NCBI GenBank assembly: GCA_017304125.1
Contig: JAFKLV010000120.1
Location: 1-6,219, forward strand
DNA length: 6,219 bases
Direction of reading: 5' to 3'
Origin: Sphingomonadales bacterium
Lineage (GTDB): Bacteria; Pseudomonadota; Alphaproteobacteria; Sphingomonadales; Sphingomonadaceae
This document shows positions 1 to 5,124 of this stretch, piece after piece (the stretch's first letter is position 1; each line of letters begins with the position of its first letter). Position numbers and translations under genes: made by a program. Below the pieces are notes generated by a model. That model was not told where the DNA came from. It worked only from the letters and a program-made list of their open reading frames with translations, and ran no database searches.

Positions 1-990
1 CAGCGCGCGCGCCAGCACCGGCTCGAGTTGCGCATAATCGGCGAGCACCGGAATCTGGAAGGCGAGCTGTGGCTGTTTCGATTGCCGCACCAGATTGGGC
101 AGCGGCGTCGGGGTGGGATCGGCCGGGCGATCGCCGACGAAGGTCTGGGTCAGCGCCTGCGCGATCGCGGTCAGCCGCAACTCGCGTCCCACCACGCGAT
201 AGCCCGAATAGCCGATCTGGGTCGGGGTGATGCGCAGCCATACCGGCGGGTTGTCGTGGTTGAGCTCGAGCACGGTGAAGCCTTCGCGCCATGCGGCGGC
301 GGCTTCGCTGCGGGCATCGAGCGCGCGCAATTCCTTGGGCAGATCGCGTTCGAGCTTGGCGATCACCCCGGCAAGCTTCTCATCGGCCTTGTCGGCGAAG
401 GTGATGCGCTTGCCGAACAGGGTGACCCCGGGCGGATTGGTCCAGTCGTAATGGATCGAGACCTTCGCGGTCGGCGTCCAGTCGGGCTTCATCGACAGCC
501 GGACATCGCCGTGGACGGAGGCCGCGCCGGTCGCGGTCTCGCGGCGGATGATCCCGCCGACATCCTCCGCGCTGATCGTCGCATTGACCGGCAGGTTGAC
601 GCGCAGGTTCTCGCCGCTGCCGCTCAGCGTGATCGGCCCGCGCCGCACCGTCCCGACGATGCGGCAGGCGAGATTGGGGGTGACCTTGATTCGCTCGCCG
701 AACACCTTGACGCGCTGCGCCGGCACGCAGCGCGGCTCCTGCCGGTCGATCGACCATAAGGTCTGCGGCACGGCGCGGTTCAGCGCGCGCTCCAGATCGG
801 CGAGCTTGGCGGTGATCGGCACCACCACGGTGGAGGCGGTTTCCGGCAATTGCACCGGGACTTCGAGCCGCGGCGGCGGCGGAGTCGGCGGCTTGCGGTG
901 GCATCCCGCCAAGGCGGTCGCGCCGATCAGCGCGAGCCATGTCGCGCGGGGCCGCCAGGGGCTTCGATCGGGAACGCGCGGCGTCGCCAT
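1..990 (-). CDS. DUF4403 family lipoprotein, 3' end outside window
   Basis: The reading frame is open from ATG at 990 down to base 1, giving 330 residues with no stop, so the C-terminus lies outside the window. Residues 1-30 form a lipoprotein signal: arginines at 5, 9, 13 and 15, a hydrophobic stretch from about 17, and lipobox L27-A28-G29-C30. A proline-rich linker (34-40) follows. The mature protein should be a lipid-anchored envelope protein. The block VPITAKLADLERALNRAV (57-74), the segment TLWSIDRQ just after it, and later GVTLFGKRITFADKAD and TFVGDRPADPTPTPLP resemble alphaproteobacterial DUF4403 proteins as I recall them; their function is unknown. Residues 313-330 (IPVLADYAQLEPVLARAL) repeat the 57-74 motif, suggesting two related domains. 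No good Shine-Dalgarno sequence precedes the ATG, but the signal peptide supports this start. The gene diverges from katG. Family assignment is fairly sure; function is not. Confidence 0.8.
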   Translation of the reverse strand, partial: MATPRVPDRSPWRPRATWLALIGATALAGCHRKPPTPPPPRLEVPVQLPETASTVVVPITAKLADLERALNRAVPQTLWSIDRQEPRCVPAQRVKVFGERIKVTPNLACRIVGTVRRGPITLSGSGENLRVNLPVNATISAEDVGGIIRRETATGAASVHGDVRLSMKPDWTPTAKVSIHYDWTNPPGVTLFGKRITFADKADEKLAGVIAKLERDLPKELRALDARSEAAAAWREGFTVLELNHDNPPVWLRITPTQIGYSGYRVVGRELRLTAIAQALTQTFVGDRPADPTPTPLPNLVRQSKQPQLAFQIPVLADYAQLEPVLARAL

Positions 991-1171
991 GAACGCTCTG
1001 GTTATCGCGTGGTTAGGCGCGCGTCGATAGCGTGTTGCCGGCACCGCTTCGTCGCACGATGCGGTCTTTCGATCAGTCTCACGGAATTTAGCGATTGGAC
1101 AGCGCCTCTCCGGGGCGCAATCATCCGCCCCGCCAACCCAGCAAACCGAAGCCTGATCGAAGGAGAGAGCG
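991..1171. promoter_or_regulatory. Divergent intergenic region, lipoprotein gene / katG
   Basis: These 181 bases must hold the promoters for both divergent genes. On the plus strand the best katG candidate is a TTGGAC at 1095-1100 with only a poor -10 (around 1118-1123). On the minus strand GCTATC (bases 1026-1031 read in reverse) resembles the alphaproteobacterial -10 but has no TTG-type -35. A short inverted repeat GCGCC/GGCGC (1102-1106 and 1114-1118) could form a hairpin in the katG leader. No four-part ATAG/CTAT OxyR-type array was recognised, so peroxide control of katG cannot be read from the sequence. The katG Shine-Dalgarno AAGGAG (1160-1165) lies 6 nt before its ATG. Confidence 0.4.
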
Positions 1172-3358
1172 ATGGACGCCGAAGCTAAATGTCCGGTTAC
1201 TGGCGCGAAAGTGGATGGCGCTGCCGTATTGTTTGAAATGACCAATCGGCTGTGGTGGCCGAATCAGCTCGACCTTTCGGTGCTGCACCAAAATCCCCCG
1301 GCGGGTGATCCGATGGGCACGGATTTCGACTATGCCGCTGAATTCAAGACGCTGGACCTCGCCGCGGTGAAACGCGACATTTTCGCGCTGATGACGGATT
1401 CGCAGGCGTGGTGGCCGGCCGATTTCGGCCATTACGGCCCGCTCTTCATCCGCATGGCGTGGCACAGCGCCGGCACTTACCGCATCGGTGACGGTCGCGG
1501 CGGCGGCGGGCACGGCACGCAGCGTTTTGCCCCGCTCAACAGCTGGCCGGATAACGCCAATCTCGACAAGGCGCGGATGCTGCTGTGGCCGGTCAAACAG
1601 AAATACGGCCGCAAGCTGTCGTGGGGGGATCTGCTGATCCTCGCCGGCAATTGCGCGCTTGAATCGATGGGGTTCAAGACCGCCGGCTTCGGCGGCGGCC
1701 GCGTCGATGTGTGGGAGCCGGAGAATGACGTTCACTGGGGCCCGGAGCGCGAATGGCTCGGTGACGAGCGCTACAGCGGCGAGCGCGATCTCGCGCACCC
1801 GCTTGCCGCGGTCCAGATGGGGCTGATCTACGTCAATCCCGAAGGGCCGAACGGCCATCCCGATCCGGTCGCGGCGGCGCATGATATCCGCGATACCTTC
1901 GCCCGCATGGCGATGGACGACGAGGAAACGGTGGCGCTGATCGCGGGCGGCCATACCTTCGGCAAGACCCACGGCGCCGCCGATCCCTCGCAATATATCG
2001 GGCGCGAGCCCGAAGGTGCGGGGATCGAGAAGCAGGGGCTGGGCTGGGCCAACAGCTATGGCACCGGCAATGCCGGCGACACGATCACCAGCGGGCTCGA
2101 GGTGATCTGGACCGACGCGCCGACCACGTGGGACAATGGCTTCTTCAAGAGCCTGTTCGAAAACGAATGGGAGCTGACGAAGAGCCCGGCGGGTGCGCAG
2201 CAATGGGTGGCGAAGGGCGCCGGCGAGATCGTGCCGGATGCCTATGATCCGGCCAAGAAGCATCGCCCGACGATGCTGACCACCGATCTCTCACTGCGTT
2301 TCGACCCGGCCTATGAGAAGATTTCGCGGCGTTTCTACGAGAATCCCGATGTCTTCGCCAAGGCGTTCGCCGAGGCGTGGTATAAGCTGACCCACCGCGA
2401 CATGGGGCCGCACGAGCTGTTGCTCGGTGCTGAGGTGCCGGCCGAGCCGCGCATCTGGCAGGACCCGATTCCGAAGGCGGGTCACGCGCTGATCGACGCG
2501 GCCGATGCCGCGGCGTTGAAGGAGAAGATCCTCGCCTCCGGCCTGTCGATCTCGCGGCTGGTCAAGACTGCCTGGGCCTCGGCCTCGACCTTCCGCGGGT
2601 CGGACAAGCGCGGCGGGGCGAACGGCGCGCGCATCCGCCTCGCGCCACAGAAAGATTGGGCGGTCAACGAGCCGGCCGAACTGGCCGATACTTTGGCCAG
2701 GCTCGAGGCGATCCAGCGCGACTTTAACACCGGTGGCAAAAAGGTCTCGCTGGCCGATCTGATCGTGCTCGGCGGCGACGCCGCGGTCGAGGCGGCGGCG
2801 AAGAAGGGCGGGCATGCGGTGAAATTGCCGTTCGCGCCCGGCCGCACTGATGCCAGCGCCGACCAGACCGACGCGGATTCCTTCGCGCCGCTGGAACCGC
2901 GGACCGACGGTTTCCGCAATTATGCCGGGGAACAGACCTCGCGCTCGGCCGAGGAATTGCTGGTCGATCGCGCCAATCTGCTGACGCTGACGGCGCCGGA
3001 GATGACCGTGCTGCTCGGCGGCCTGCGTGTGCTGGGGGCCAATTTCGGTGGCTCCGAGCTGGGCCTGTTCACCGATCGGCCCGAAACGCTGAGCAACGAC
3101 TTCTTCCGCAACCTGCTCGAAACCAGCACGAGCATGAAATGGCAGGCGGGCGAGGGCGGCACCTTCACCGCGCACGATCGCAAGACCGGCGCGAAGACGC
3201 ATGTCGCCACGCGGGTCGATCTGATCTTCGGATCGAACTCGCAGCTCCGCGCGCTGGCCGAGGCCTATGCCACCGATGATGCCGAAGCGGCATTCGTCGC
3301 GGCCTTTGCCAAGGTGTGGACCAAGGTGATGAACCTCGATCGGTTCGATCTGCGGTAA
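1172..3358 (+). CDS. katG: Bifunctional catalase-peroxidase KatG
   Basis: A 728-residue cytoplasmic haem enzyme that breaks down hydrogen peroxide by catalase and peroxidase reactions. Length is normal for the family. The N-terminal peroxidase domain (about 1-425) binds haem. Visible catalytic residues are distal R94, W97 and H98 (in FIRMAWHSAGTYR), Y220 (in GLIYVNPEGP) and M246 (in RMAMDD), which with W97 form the Met-Tyr-Trp adduct needed for catalase activity. Proximal ligand H261 lies in GGHTFGKTHG, W313 in EVIWTDAP, and the mobile arginine R409 in THRDMGP. S307 matches the serine (S315 in M. tuberculosis) whose change gives isoniazid resistance there. The C-terminal half (about 430-728) is the family's second, haem-free peroxidase-like domain. 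ATG at 1172 has AAGGAG 6 nt upstream. The gene appears monocistronic, with a hairpin right after the stop. No lesion or missing residue was seen. Confidence 0.98.
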   Translation: MDAEAKCPVTGAKVDGAAVLFEMTNRLWWPNQLDLSVLHQNPPAGDPMGTDFDYAAEFKTLDLAAVKRDIFALMTDSQAWWPADFGHYGPLFIRMAWHSAGTYRIGDGRGGGGHGTQRFAPLNSWPDNANLDKARMLLWPVKQKYGRKLSWGDLLILAGNCALESMGFKTAGFGGGRVDVWEPENDVHWGPEREWLGDERYSGERDLAHPLAAVQMGLIYVNPEGPNGHPDPVAAAHDIRDTFARMAMDDEETVALIAGGHTFGKTHGAADPSQYIGREPEGAGIEKQGLGWANSYGTGNAGDTITSGLEVIWTDAPTTWDNGFFKSLFENEWELTKSPAGAQQWVAKGAGEIVPDAYDPAKKHRPTMLTTDLSLRFDPAYEKISRRFYENPDVFAKAFAEAWYKLTHRDMGPHELLLGAEVPAEPRIWQDPIPKAGHALIDAADAAALKEKILASGLSISRLVKTAWASASTFRGSDKRGGANGARIRLAPQKDWAVNEPAELADTLARLEAIQRDFNTGGKKVSLADLIVLGGDAAVEAAAKKGGHAVKLPFAPGRTDASADQTDADSFAPLEPRTDGFRNYAGEQTSRSAEELLVDRANLLTLTAPEMTVLLGGLRVLGANFGGSELGLFTDRPETLSNDFFRNLLETSTSMKWQAGEGGTFTAHDRKTGAKTHVATRVDLIFGSNSQLRALAEAYATDDAEAAFVAAFAKVWTKVMNLDRFDLR

Positions 3359-3359
3359 T

Positions 3360-3392
3360 GCGGGCAGGGCGGGTGGCGCATGCTGCCCGCCC
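3360..3392 (+). terminator. Hairpin after katG, probable terminator
   Basis: Two overlapping, mutually exclusive stems start just after the katG stop. GCGGGCAG (3360-3367) pairs perfectly with CTGCCCGC (3383-3390). Alternatively GGGCGGGTGGC (3367-3377) pairs with GCTGCCCGCCC (3382-3392), 11 bp with two G-U pairs and a GCAT loop. Downstream is CCGCCTTTCCC, so the U-tract is short, as is common in GC-rich genomes. Position and stability favour transcription termination of katG. Confidence 0.55.
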
Positions 3393-3400
3393 GCCTTTCC

Positions 3401-3429
3401 CGTCACCCGGGCGCTGAGCCCCGGTGACG
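3401..3429. repeat. REP-like palindrome, complete copy
   Basis: CGTCACC (3401-3407) pairs with GGTGACG (3423-3429). After one bulged C, GGG (3409-3411) pairs with CCC (3420-3422), giving a 10-bp stem around an 8-nt loop. The left arm matches the intergenic sequence after xthA (4609-4628) at 16 of 20 positions. Such CGTCACCCCGG palindromes are, from memory, common between genes in sphingomonads. It overlaps an upstream in-frame GTG (3424), which argues against that codon as the erpA start. Confidence 0.5.
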
Positions 3430-3451
3430 GCGCTTATGGTGCCGCCAGCGC

Positions 3452-3480
3452 TTGCCGACCCGCGCCGCGCCTCCTATTTC
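3452..3480 (+). promoter_or_regulatory. Putative promoter for leaderless erpA-xthA mRNA
   Basis: TTGCCG (3452-3457) lies 17 nt before TATTTC (3475-3480). Read with the Caulobacter housekeeping pattern TTGaCgS-N10-14-GCtANAWC, it is TTGCCGA, 14 nt, CCTATTTC. Six bases follow, then the A of the ATG at 3487, where transcription would be expected to begin. No Shine-Dalgarno sequence lies before this ATG. Match to the E. coli hexamers is moderate (4 of 6 and 3 of 6), so this is a prediction. Confidence 0.45.
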
Positions 3481-3486
3481 CCGCCT

Positions 3487-3825
3487 ATGGCCAGTGTTCT
3501 ATCCGACATCGCGCTCACCCCTTCCGCTGCGGCACGCGTCGCGGCGATCGCGGGGAAACAGGGCAAGCCCGCGATCCTGCGGCTCTCGGTCGAGGGCGGG
3601 GGCTGTTCGGGGTTCCAATATCGTTTCGGCCTCGCCGATTCGGTCGAGCCCGGCGATGTCACGGTCGAAACCGACGGGGTGACCTTGGCGGTCGACGATA
3701 TCAGCATCGATCTGGTCCGCGGTGCCTCGGTCGATTATGTCGAATCGCTCGGCGGCGCGGCGTTCAAGGTGGACAATCCCAATGCCGCGTCGGGCTGCGG
3801 GTGCGGCACGAGCTTCTCGGTCTGA
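3487..3825 (+). CDS. erpA: Iron-sulfur cluster insertion protein ErpA
   Basis: A 112-residue A-type carrier of the HesB/IscA family that accepts Fe-S clusters from the assembly machinery and delivers them to apo-enzymes in the cytoplasm. The three conserved cluster-binding cysteines are C40 (in GGGCSGFQY), C104 and C106 (in SGCGCGTSFSV), with 63 residues between the first two. GGGCSGFQY, VDYVESL and NPNA near the C-terminus resemble E. coli ErpA more than IscA, but the ErpA/IscA line is not sharp. The start MASVLSDIALTP fits the family. In-frame GTG at 3424 and ATG at 3436 would add unrelated residues and lie inside or just after a palindrome, upstream of the predicted promoter. xthA follows after 7 nt, so the two are probably one transcript. 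No Shine-Dalgarno sequence precedes the ATG. Confidence 0.92.
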   Translation: MASVLSDIALTPSAAARVAAIAGKQGKPAILRLSVEGGGCSGFQYRFGLADSVEPGDVTVETDGVTLAVDDISIDLVRGASVDYVESLGGAAFKVDNPNAASGCGCGTSFSV

Positions 3826-3832
3826 TCGCCGC

Positions 3833-4603
3833 GTGAAGATCGTCAGCTATAATGTGAACGGCATCAAGGCGCGCCTGCCGCGCCTGATCGAATATCTCAC
3901 CGAGCAGCAGCCCGATGTGGTGTGCCTGCAGGAGCTCAAATCGAGCGACGAGACCTTCCCCCAGGCCGATATTCGCGCCGCCGGCTATGGCGCGGTGTGG
4001 CATGGCCAGAAAGGGTTCAACGGCGTTGCCGTCCTCGCGCGCGGGGTCGATCCGATCGAGCGCCAGCGCGGGCTGGAGGGCGAGGTCGAGGACGAGCATA
4101 GCCGCTATCTCGAATGCGATGTCGGCGGGCTGGTGGTCGCCTCGATCTACCTGCCCAATGGCAATCCGCGGCCGGGGCCGAAATTCGACTACAAATTGCG
4201 CTGGATGGGGCGGCTCGCGCATCGCGCGCGCGCGCTGCTGGCGGCGGAAGTGCCGGCGGTGCTGGCCGGCGACTATAACGTCATCCCCAATGATGATGAC
4301 GTTTTCTCGGTGCAGGCGATGGCGGACGATGCGCTGATGCAGCCCGAGAGCCGGTCGGCCTATCGCGCCTTGCTCGCGCAGGGCTGGACCGATGCGTTGC
4401 GTACCCGCCATCCGCAGGGCCGGGTGTGGACCTTCTGGGATTATCAGGCGGGCGCGTGGCAGCGCGATGCGGGGTTTCGCATCGATCATCTGCTGCTCAG
4501 CCCGGCGGTCGCCGACCGACTGGTCGAGGCCGGGGTGGATCGCGACTATCGCGGCCGCGAGAAAGCCAGCGACCACGCGCCGACCTGGGTGCAGATCCGA
4601 TAA
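3833..4603 (+). CDS. xthA: Exodeoxyribonuclease III
   Basis: A 256-residue metal-dependent endonuclease/exonuclease/phosphatase-fold enzyme of DNA base excision repair. It cuts at abasic sites and removes blocked 3' ends and nucleotides from duplex DNA. Expected catalytic residues are visible: N7 (SYNVNGIKARL), metal ligand E34 (CLQELKSSDETFP), Y106 (IYLPNGNPRPGPKFDYKLRW), D147 and N149 (LAGDYNVIP), D218 (FRIDHLLLS) and D247-H248 (SDHAPTW). Length and start fit the family. The GTG at 3833 gives the canonical N-terminus VKIVSYNVNG; the frame is open further upstream, but only across erpA in another frame. It starts 7 nt after the erpA stop without a clear Shine-Dalgarno sequence, pointing to translational coupling. 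Pairing with erpA is, from memory, common in alphaproteobacteria. The enzyme is also the classic partner of peroxide defence, consistent with katG nearby. Confidence 0.96.
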   Translation: MKIVSYNVNGIKARLPRLIEYLTEQQPDVVCLQELKSSDETFPQADIRAAGYGAVWHGQKGFNGVAVLARGVDPIERQRGLEGEVEDEHSRYLECDVGGLVVASIYLPNGNPRPGPKFDYKLRWMGRLAHRARALLAAEVPAVLAGDYNVIPNDDDVFSVQAMADDALMQPESRSAYRALLAQGWTDALRTRHPQGRVWTFWDYQAGAWQRDAGFRIDHLLLSPAVADRLVEAGVDRDYRGREKASDHAPTWVQIR

Positions 4604-4608
4604 CCTTG

Positions 4609-4628
4609 CGTCACCCCGGCCTCGAGCC
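4609..4628. repeat. REP-like half element after xthA
   Basis: This 20-bp stretch, beginning CGTCACCCCGG, matches the left arm of the palindrome after katG (3401-3420) at 16 of 20 positions. The pairing right arm (GGTGACG) is absent, so it looks like a degenerate or half copy. It sits 5 nt after the xthA stop. Confidence 0.4.
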
Positions 4629-4722
4629 AGAGCCTATCGAGCAACAGGCGCGATAGCGGGAGCCGTTTGTCCGGCGCGCGCCGTCCGATCGATCCTGGTT
4701 TAAGGACGGATAACCAATCGGC

Positions 4723-4759
4723 TTGGCGAAATCCGCCGCAAACTCGCGCGTTTCGCCAA
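4723..4759. promoter_or_regulatory. Inverted repeat, candidate activator (enhancer) site
   Basis: TTGGCGAAA (4723-4731) and TTTCGCCAA (4751-4759) form a perfect 9-bp inverted repeat separated by 19 nt. No U-tract follows on either strand, so it is a poor terminator. Its centre is about 108 bp upstream of the transcription start predicted from the sigma-54 element, the usual distance for an enhancer-binding protein site. The protein that binds it cannot be named from the sequence. Confidence 0.5.
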
Positions 4760-4766
4760 ATAGTAG

Positions 4767-4785
4767 CGAAAACAGAACGTTTTCG
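4767..4785. promoter_or_regulatory. 19-bp dyad CGAAAAC-N5-GTTTTCG, candidate operator
   Basis: CGAAAAC (4767-4773) and GTTTTCG (4779-4785) form a perfect 7-bp inverted repeat around a 5-bp spacer, the geometry of a dimeric DNA-binding protein site. The half-site with its preceding G (GCGAAA, 4766-4771) recurs in the larger repeat just upstream, so the two may bind the same activator. It also overlaps the palindrome TTTCGAAA (4781-4788). Its centre lies about 73 bp before the predicted start site. Confidence 0.45.
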
Positions 4786-4803
4786 AAACTAAATATCATT
4801 TAA

Positions 4804-4816
4804 AATCAATATGTTA
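4804..4816 (+). promoter_or_regulatory. IHF binding site, exact consensus match
   Basis: AATCAATATGTTA matches the integration host factor consensus WATCAANNNNTTR at every specified position. It sits in an AT-rich run (about 4786-4822), with A/T-rich DNA on the side where IHF usually contacts an A-tract. It lies between the inverted repeats and the -24/-12 element, where IHF bends DNA to bring a bound activator to sigma-54 RNA polymerase. It ends 7 nt before the GG of the -24 element. Confidence 0.6.
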
Positions 4817-4821
4817 AGTGT

Positions 4822-4838
4822 TTGGCACGACTAATGCA
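4822..4838 (+). promoter_or_regulatory. Sigma-54 (RpoN) -24/-12 promoter
   Basis: TTGGCACGACTAATGCA matches the consensus YTGGCACGrNNNTTGCW at 13 of 14 specified positions; the only mismatch is A at 4834. The invariant GG (4824-4825) and GC (4836-4837) are separated by exactly 10 bp. Transcription should start near 4849, giving a leader of about 42 nt before the ATG at 4891. The upstream inverted repeats and IHF site complete the usual layout of this promoter class. Confidence 0.75.
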
Positions 4839-4849
4839 CTTCGATGATC

Positions 4850-4867
4850 GCAGCACGCAGATGCTGC
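4850..4867 (+). other. Small hairpin at predicted mRNA 5' end
   Basis: GCAGCA (4850-4855) pairs with TGCTGC (4862-4867) around a 6-nt loop. It would sit at the very 5' end of the transcript predicted from the sigma-54 element and upstream of the Shine-Dalgarno sequence, leaving that free. A stabilising role is possible but is inferred only from position. Confidence 0.3.
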
Positions 4868-4877
4868 CGGAATTTTC

Positions 4878-4884
4878 GGAGGAG
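4878..4884 (+). promoter_or_regulatory. Strong ribosome binding site for small secreted protein
   Basis: GGAGGAG lies 6 nt before the ATG at 4891. It fixes the start at 4891 rather than at the in-frame ATG or TTG codons further upstream, whose extra residues would bury the signal peptide and lie partly within the sigma-54 element. Confidence 0.85.
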
Positions 4885-4890
4885 TTTGCC

Positions 4891-5124
4891 ATGAAAGCCC
4901 AGTTCCTGATCGCCGCCACTGCCGCCGCCGTCATTGCGATCCCGGCCACGGCACGCACTGTTGCGCCCGCGCCGGTCGCGCCCGCGCCTGCTTCCACCGC
5001 CACCCCGTCGCCGACGCAGCGGGTGTGCATCGTCGATACGGTGACCGGTTCGCTCATTCCGATGAAGGTGTGCCACACCCGTGCGGACTGGGCCAAAATG
5101 GGTATCGATCCGTTCGCCAAGTGA
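4891..5124 (+). CDS. Small secreted protein with paired cysteines, TGSxIPxKxC motif
   Basis: A 77-residue protein with a clear Sec signal peptide: K2, a hydrophobic Ala/Ile-rich stretch at 5-17, and a likely cut after A19-T20-A21. The mature part is about 56 residues: an Ala/Pro-rich linker (24-41, APAPVAPAPAS-like), then a compact C-terminal block (44-74) with C46 and C61 around TGSLIPMK, followed by HTRADW and GIDP. The two cysteines could form a disulfide in the periplasm or outside the cell. From memory, similar C-x14-C blocks with TGSxIPxKxC and a following Trp are frequent in short sphingomonad proteins, but I know no assigned function. It has a strong ribosome site and an apparent sigma-54 promoter, and ends at a two-way terminator, so it is probably transcribed alone. 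It is certain as a gene by signal peptide, ribosome site and position; its role is unknown. Confidence 0.85.
   Translation: MKAQFLIAATAAAVIAIPATARTVAPAPVAPAPASTATPSPTQRVCIVDTVTGSLIPMKVCHTRADWAKMGIDPFAK

Noticed and set aside
28..759. Plus-strand reading frame of 243 residues opposite the DUF4403 gene
   Set aside because: It is antisense to a real gene, rich in Arg/Gly/Asp with no family match and no ribosome site.
380..940. Minus-strand reading frame of 186 residues inside the DUF4403 gene
   Set aside because: It is a shadow frame. The frame from 990 has a signal peptide, lipobox and family blocks throughout; this one is low-complexity Arg/Ala-rich sequence typical of out-of-frame GC-rich DNA.
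991..1171. OxyR site controlling katG
   Set aside because: A single GATAG at 1026-1030 without the periodic ATAG/CTAT partners is not enough.
1121..3406. Long minus-strand frames opposite katG (380 and 371 residues)
   Set aside because: These are common in GC-rich DNA opposite real genes. katG is unambiguous, and these frames show His/Arg-rich shadow composition.
3424..3486. Upstream start for erpA (GTG 3424 or ATG 3436)
   Set aside because: The added residues do not match the ErpA family, the GTG lies inside the palindrome 3401-3429, and neither has a clear ribosome site.
4634..4656. Stem CTATCG/CGATAG after xthA as terminator
   Set aside because: Only 6 bp, an 11-nt loop and no U-tract. 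It is possible but not supportable; where xthA transcription ends is not evident.
4681..4709. Inverted repeat CCGTCC/GGACGG with 17-nt loop
   Set aside because: Short, no U-tract, no inner extension. It may be part of the upstream regulatory region but is not distinguishable from chance.
4611..4799. Minus-strand 62-residue frame in the intergenic region
   Set aside because: No ribosome site, no recognisable domain, and it runs across the candidate regulatory repeats.
4774..4800. EcfG-type (GGAAC-N16-CGTT) general stress promoter
   Set aside because: AGAAC is present at 4774-4778, but no CGTT lies at the required spacing.
4822..4890. Longer version of the small secreted protein starting at 4822
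   Set aside because: Its first codon is TTG within the sigma-54 element and it would put 23 residues before the signal peptide; ATG 4891 has GGAGGAG at ideal spacing.
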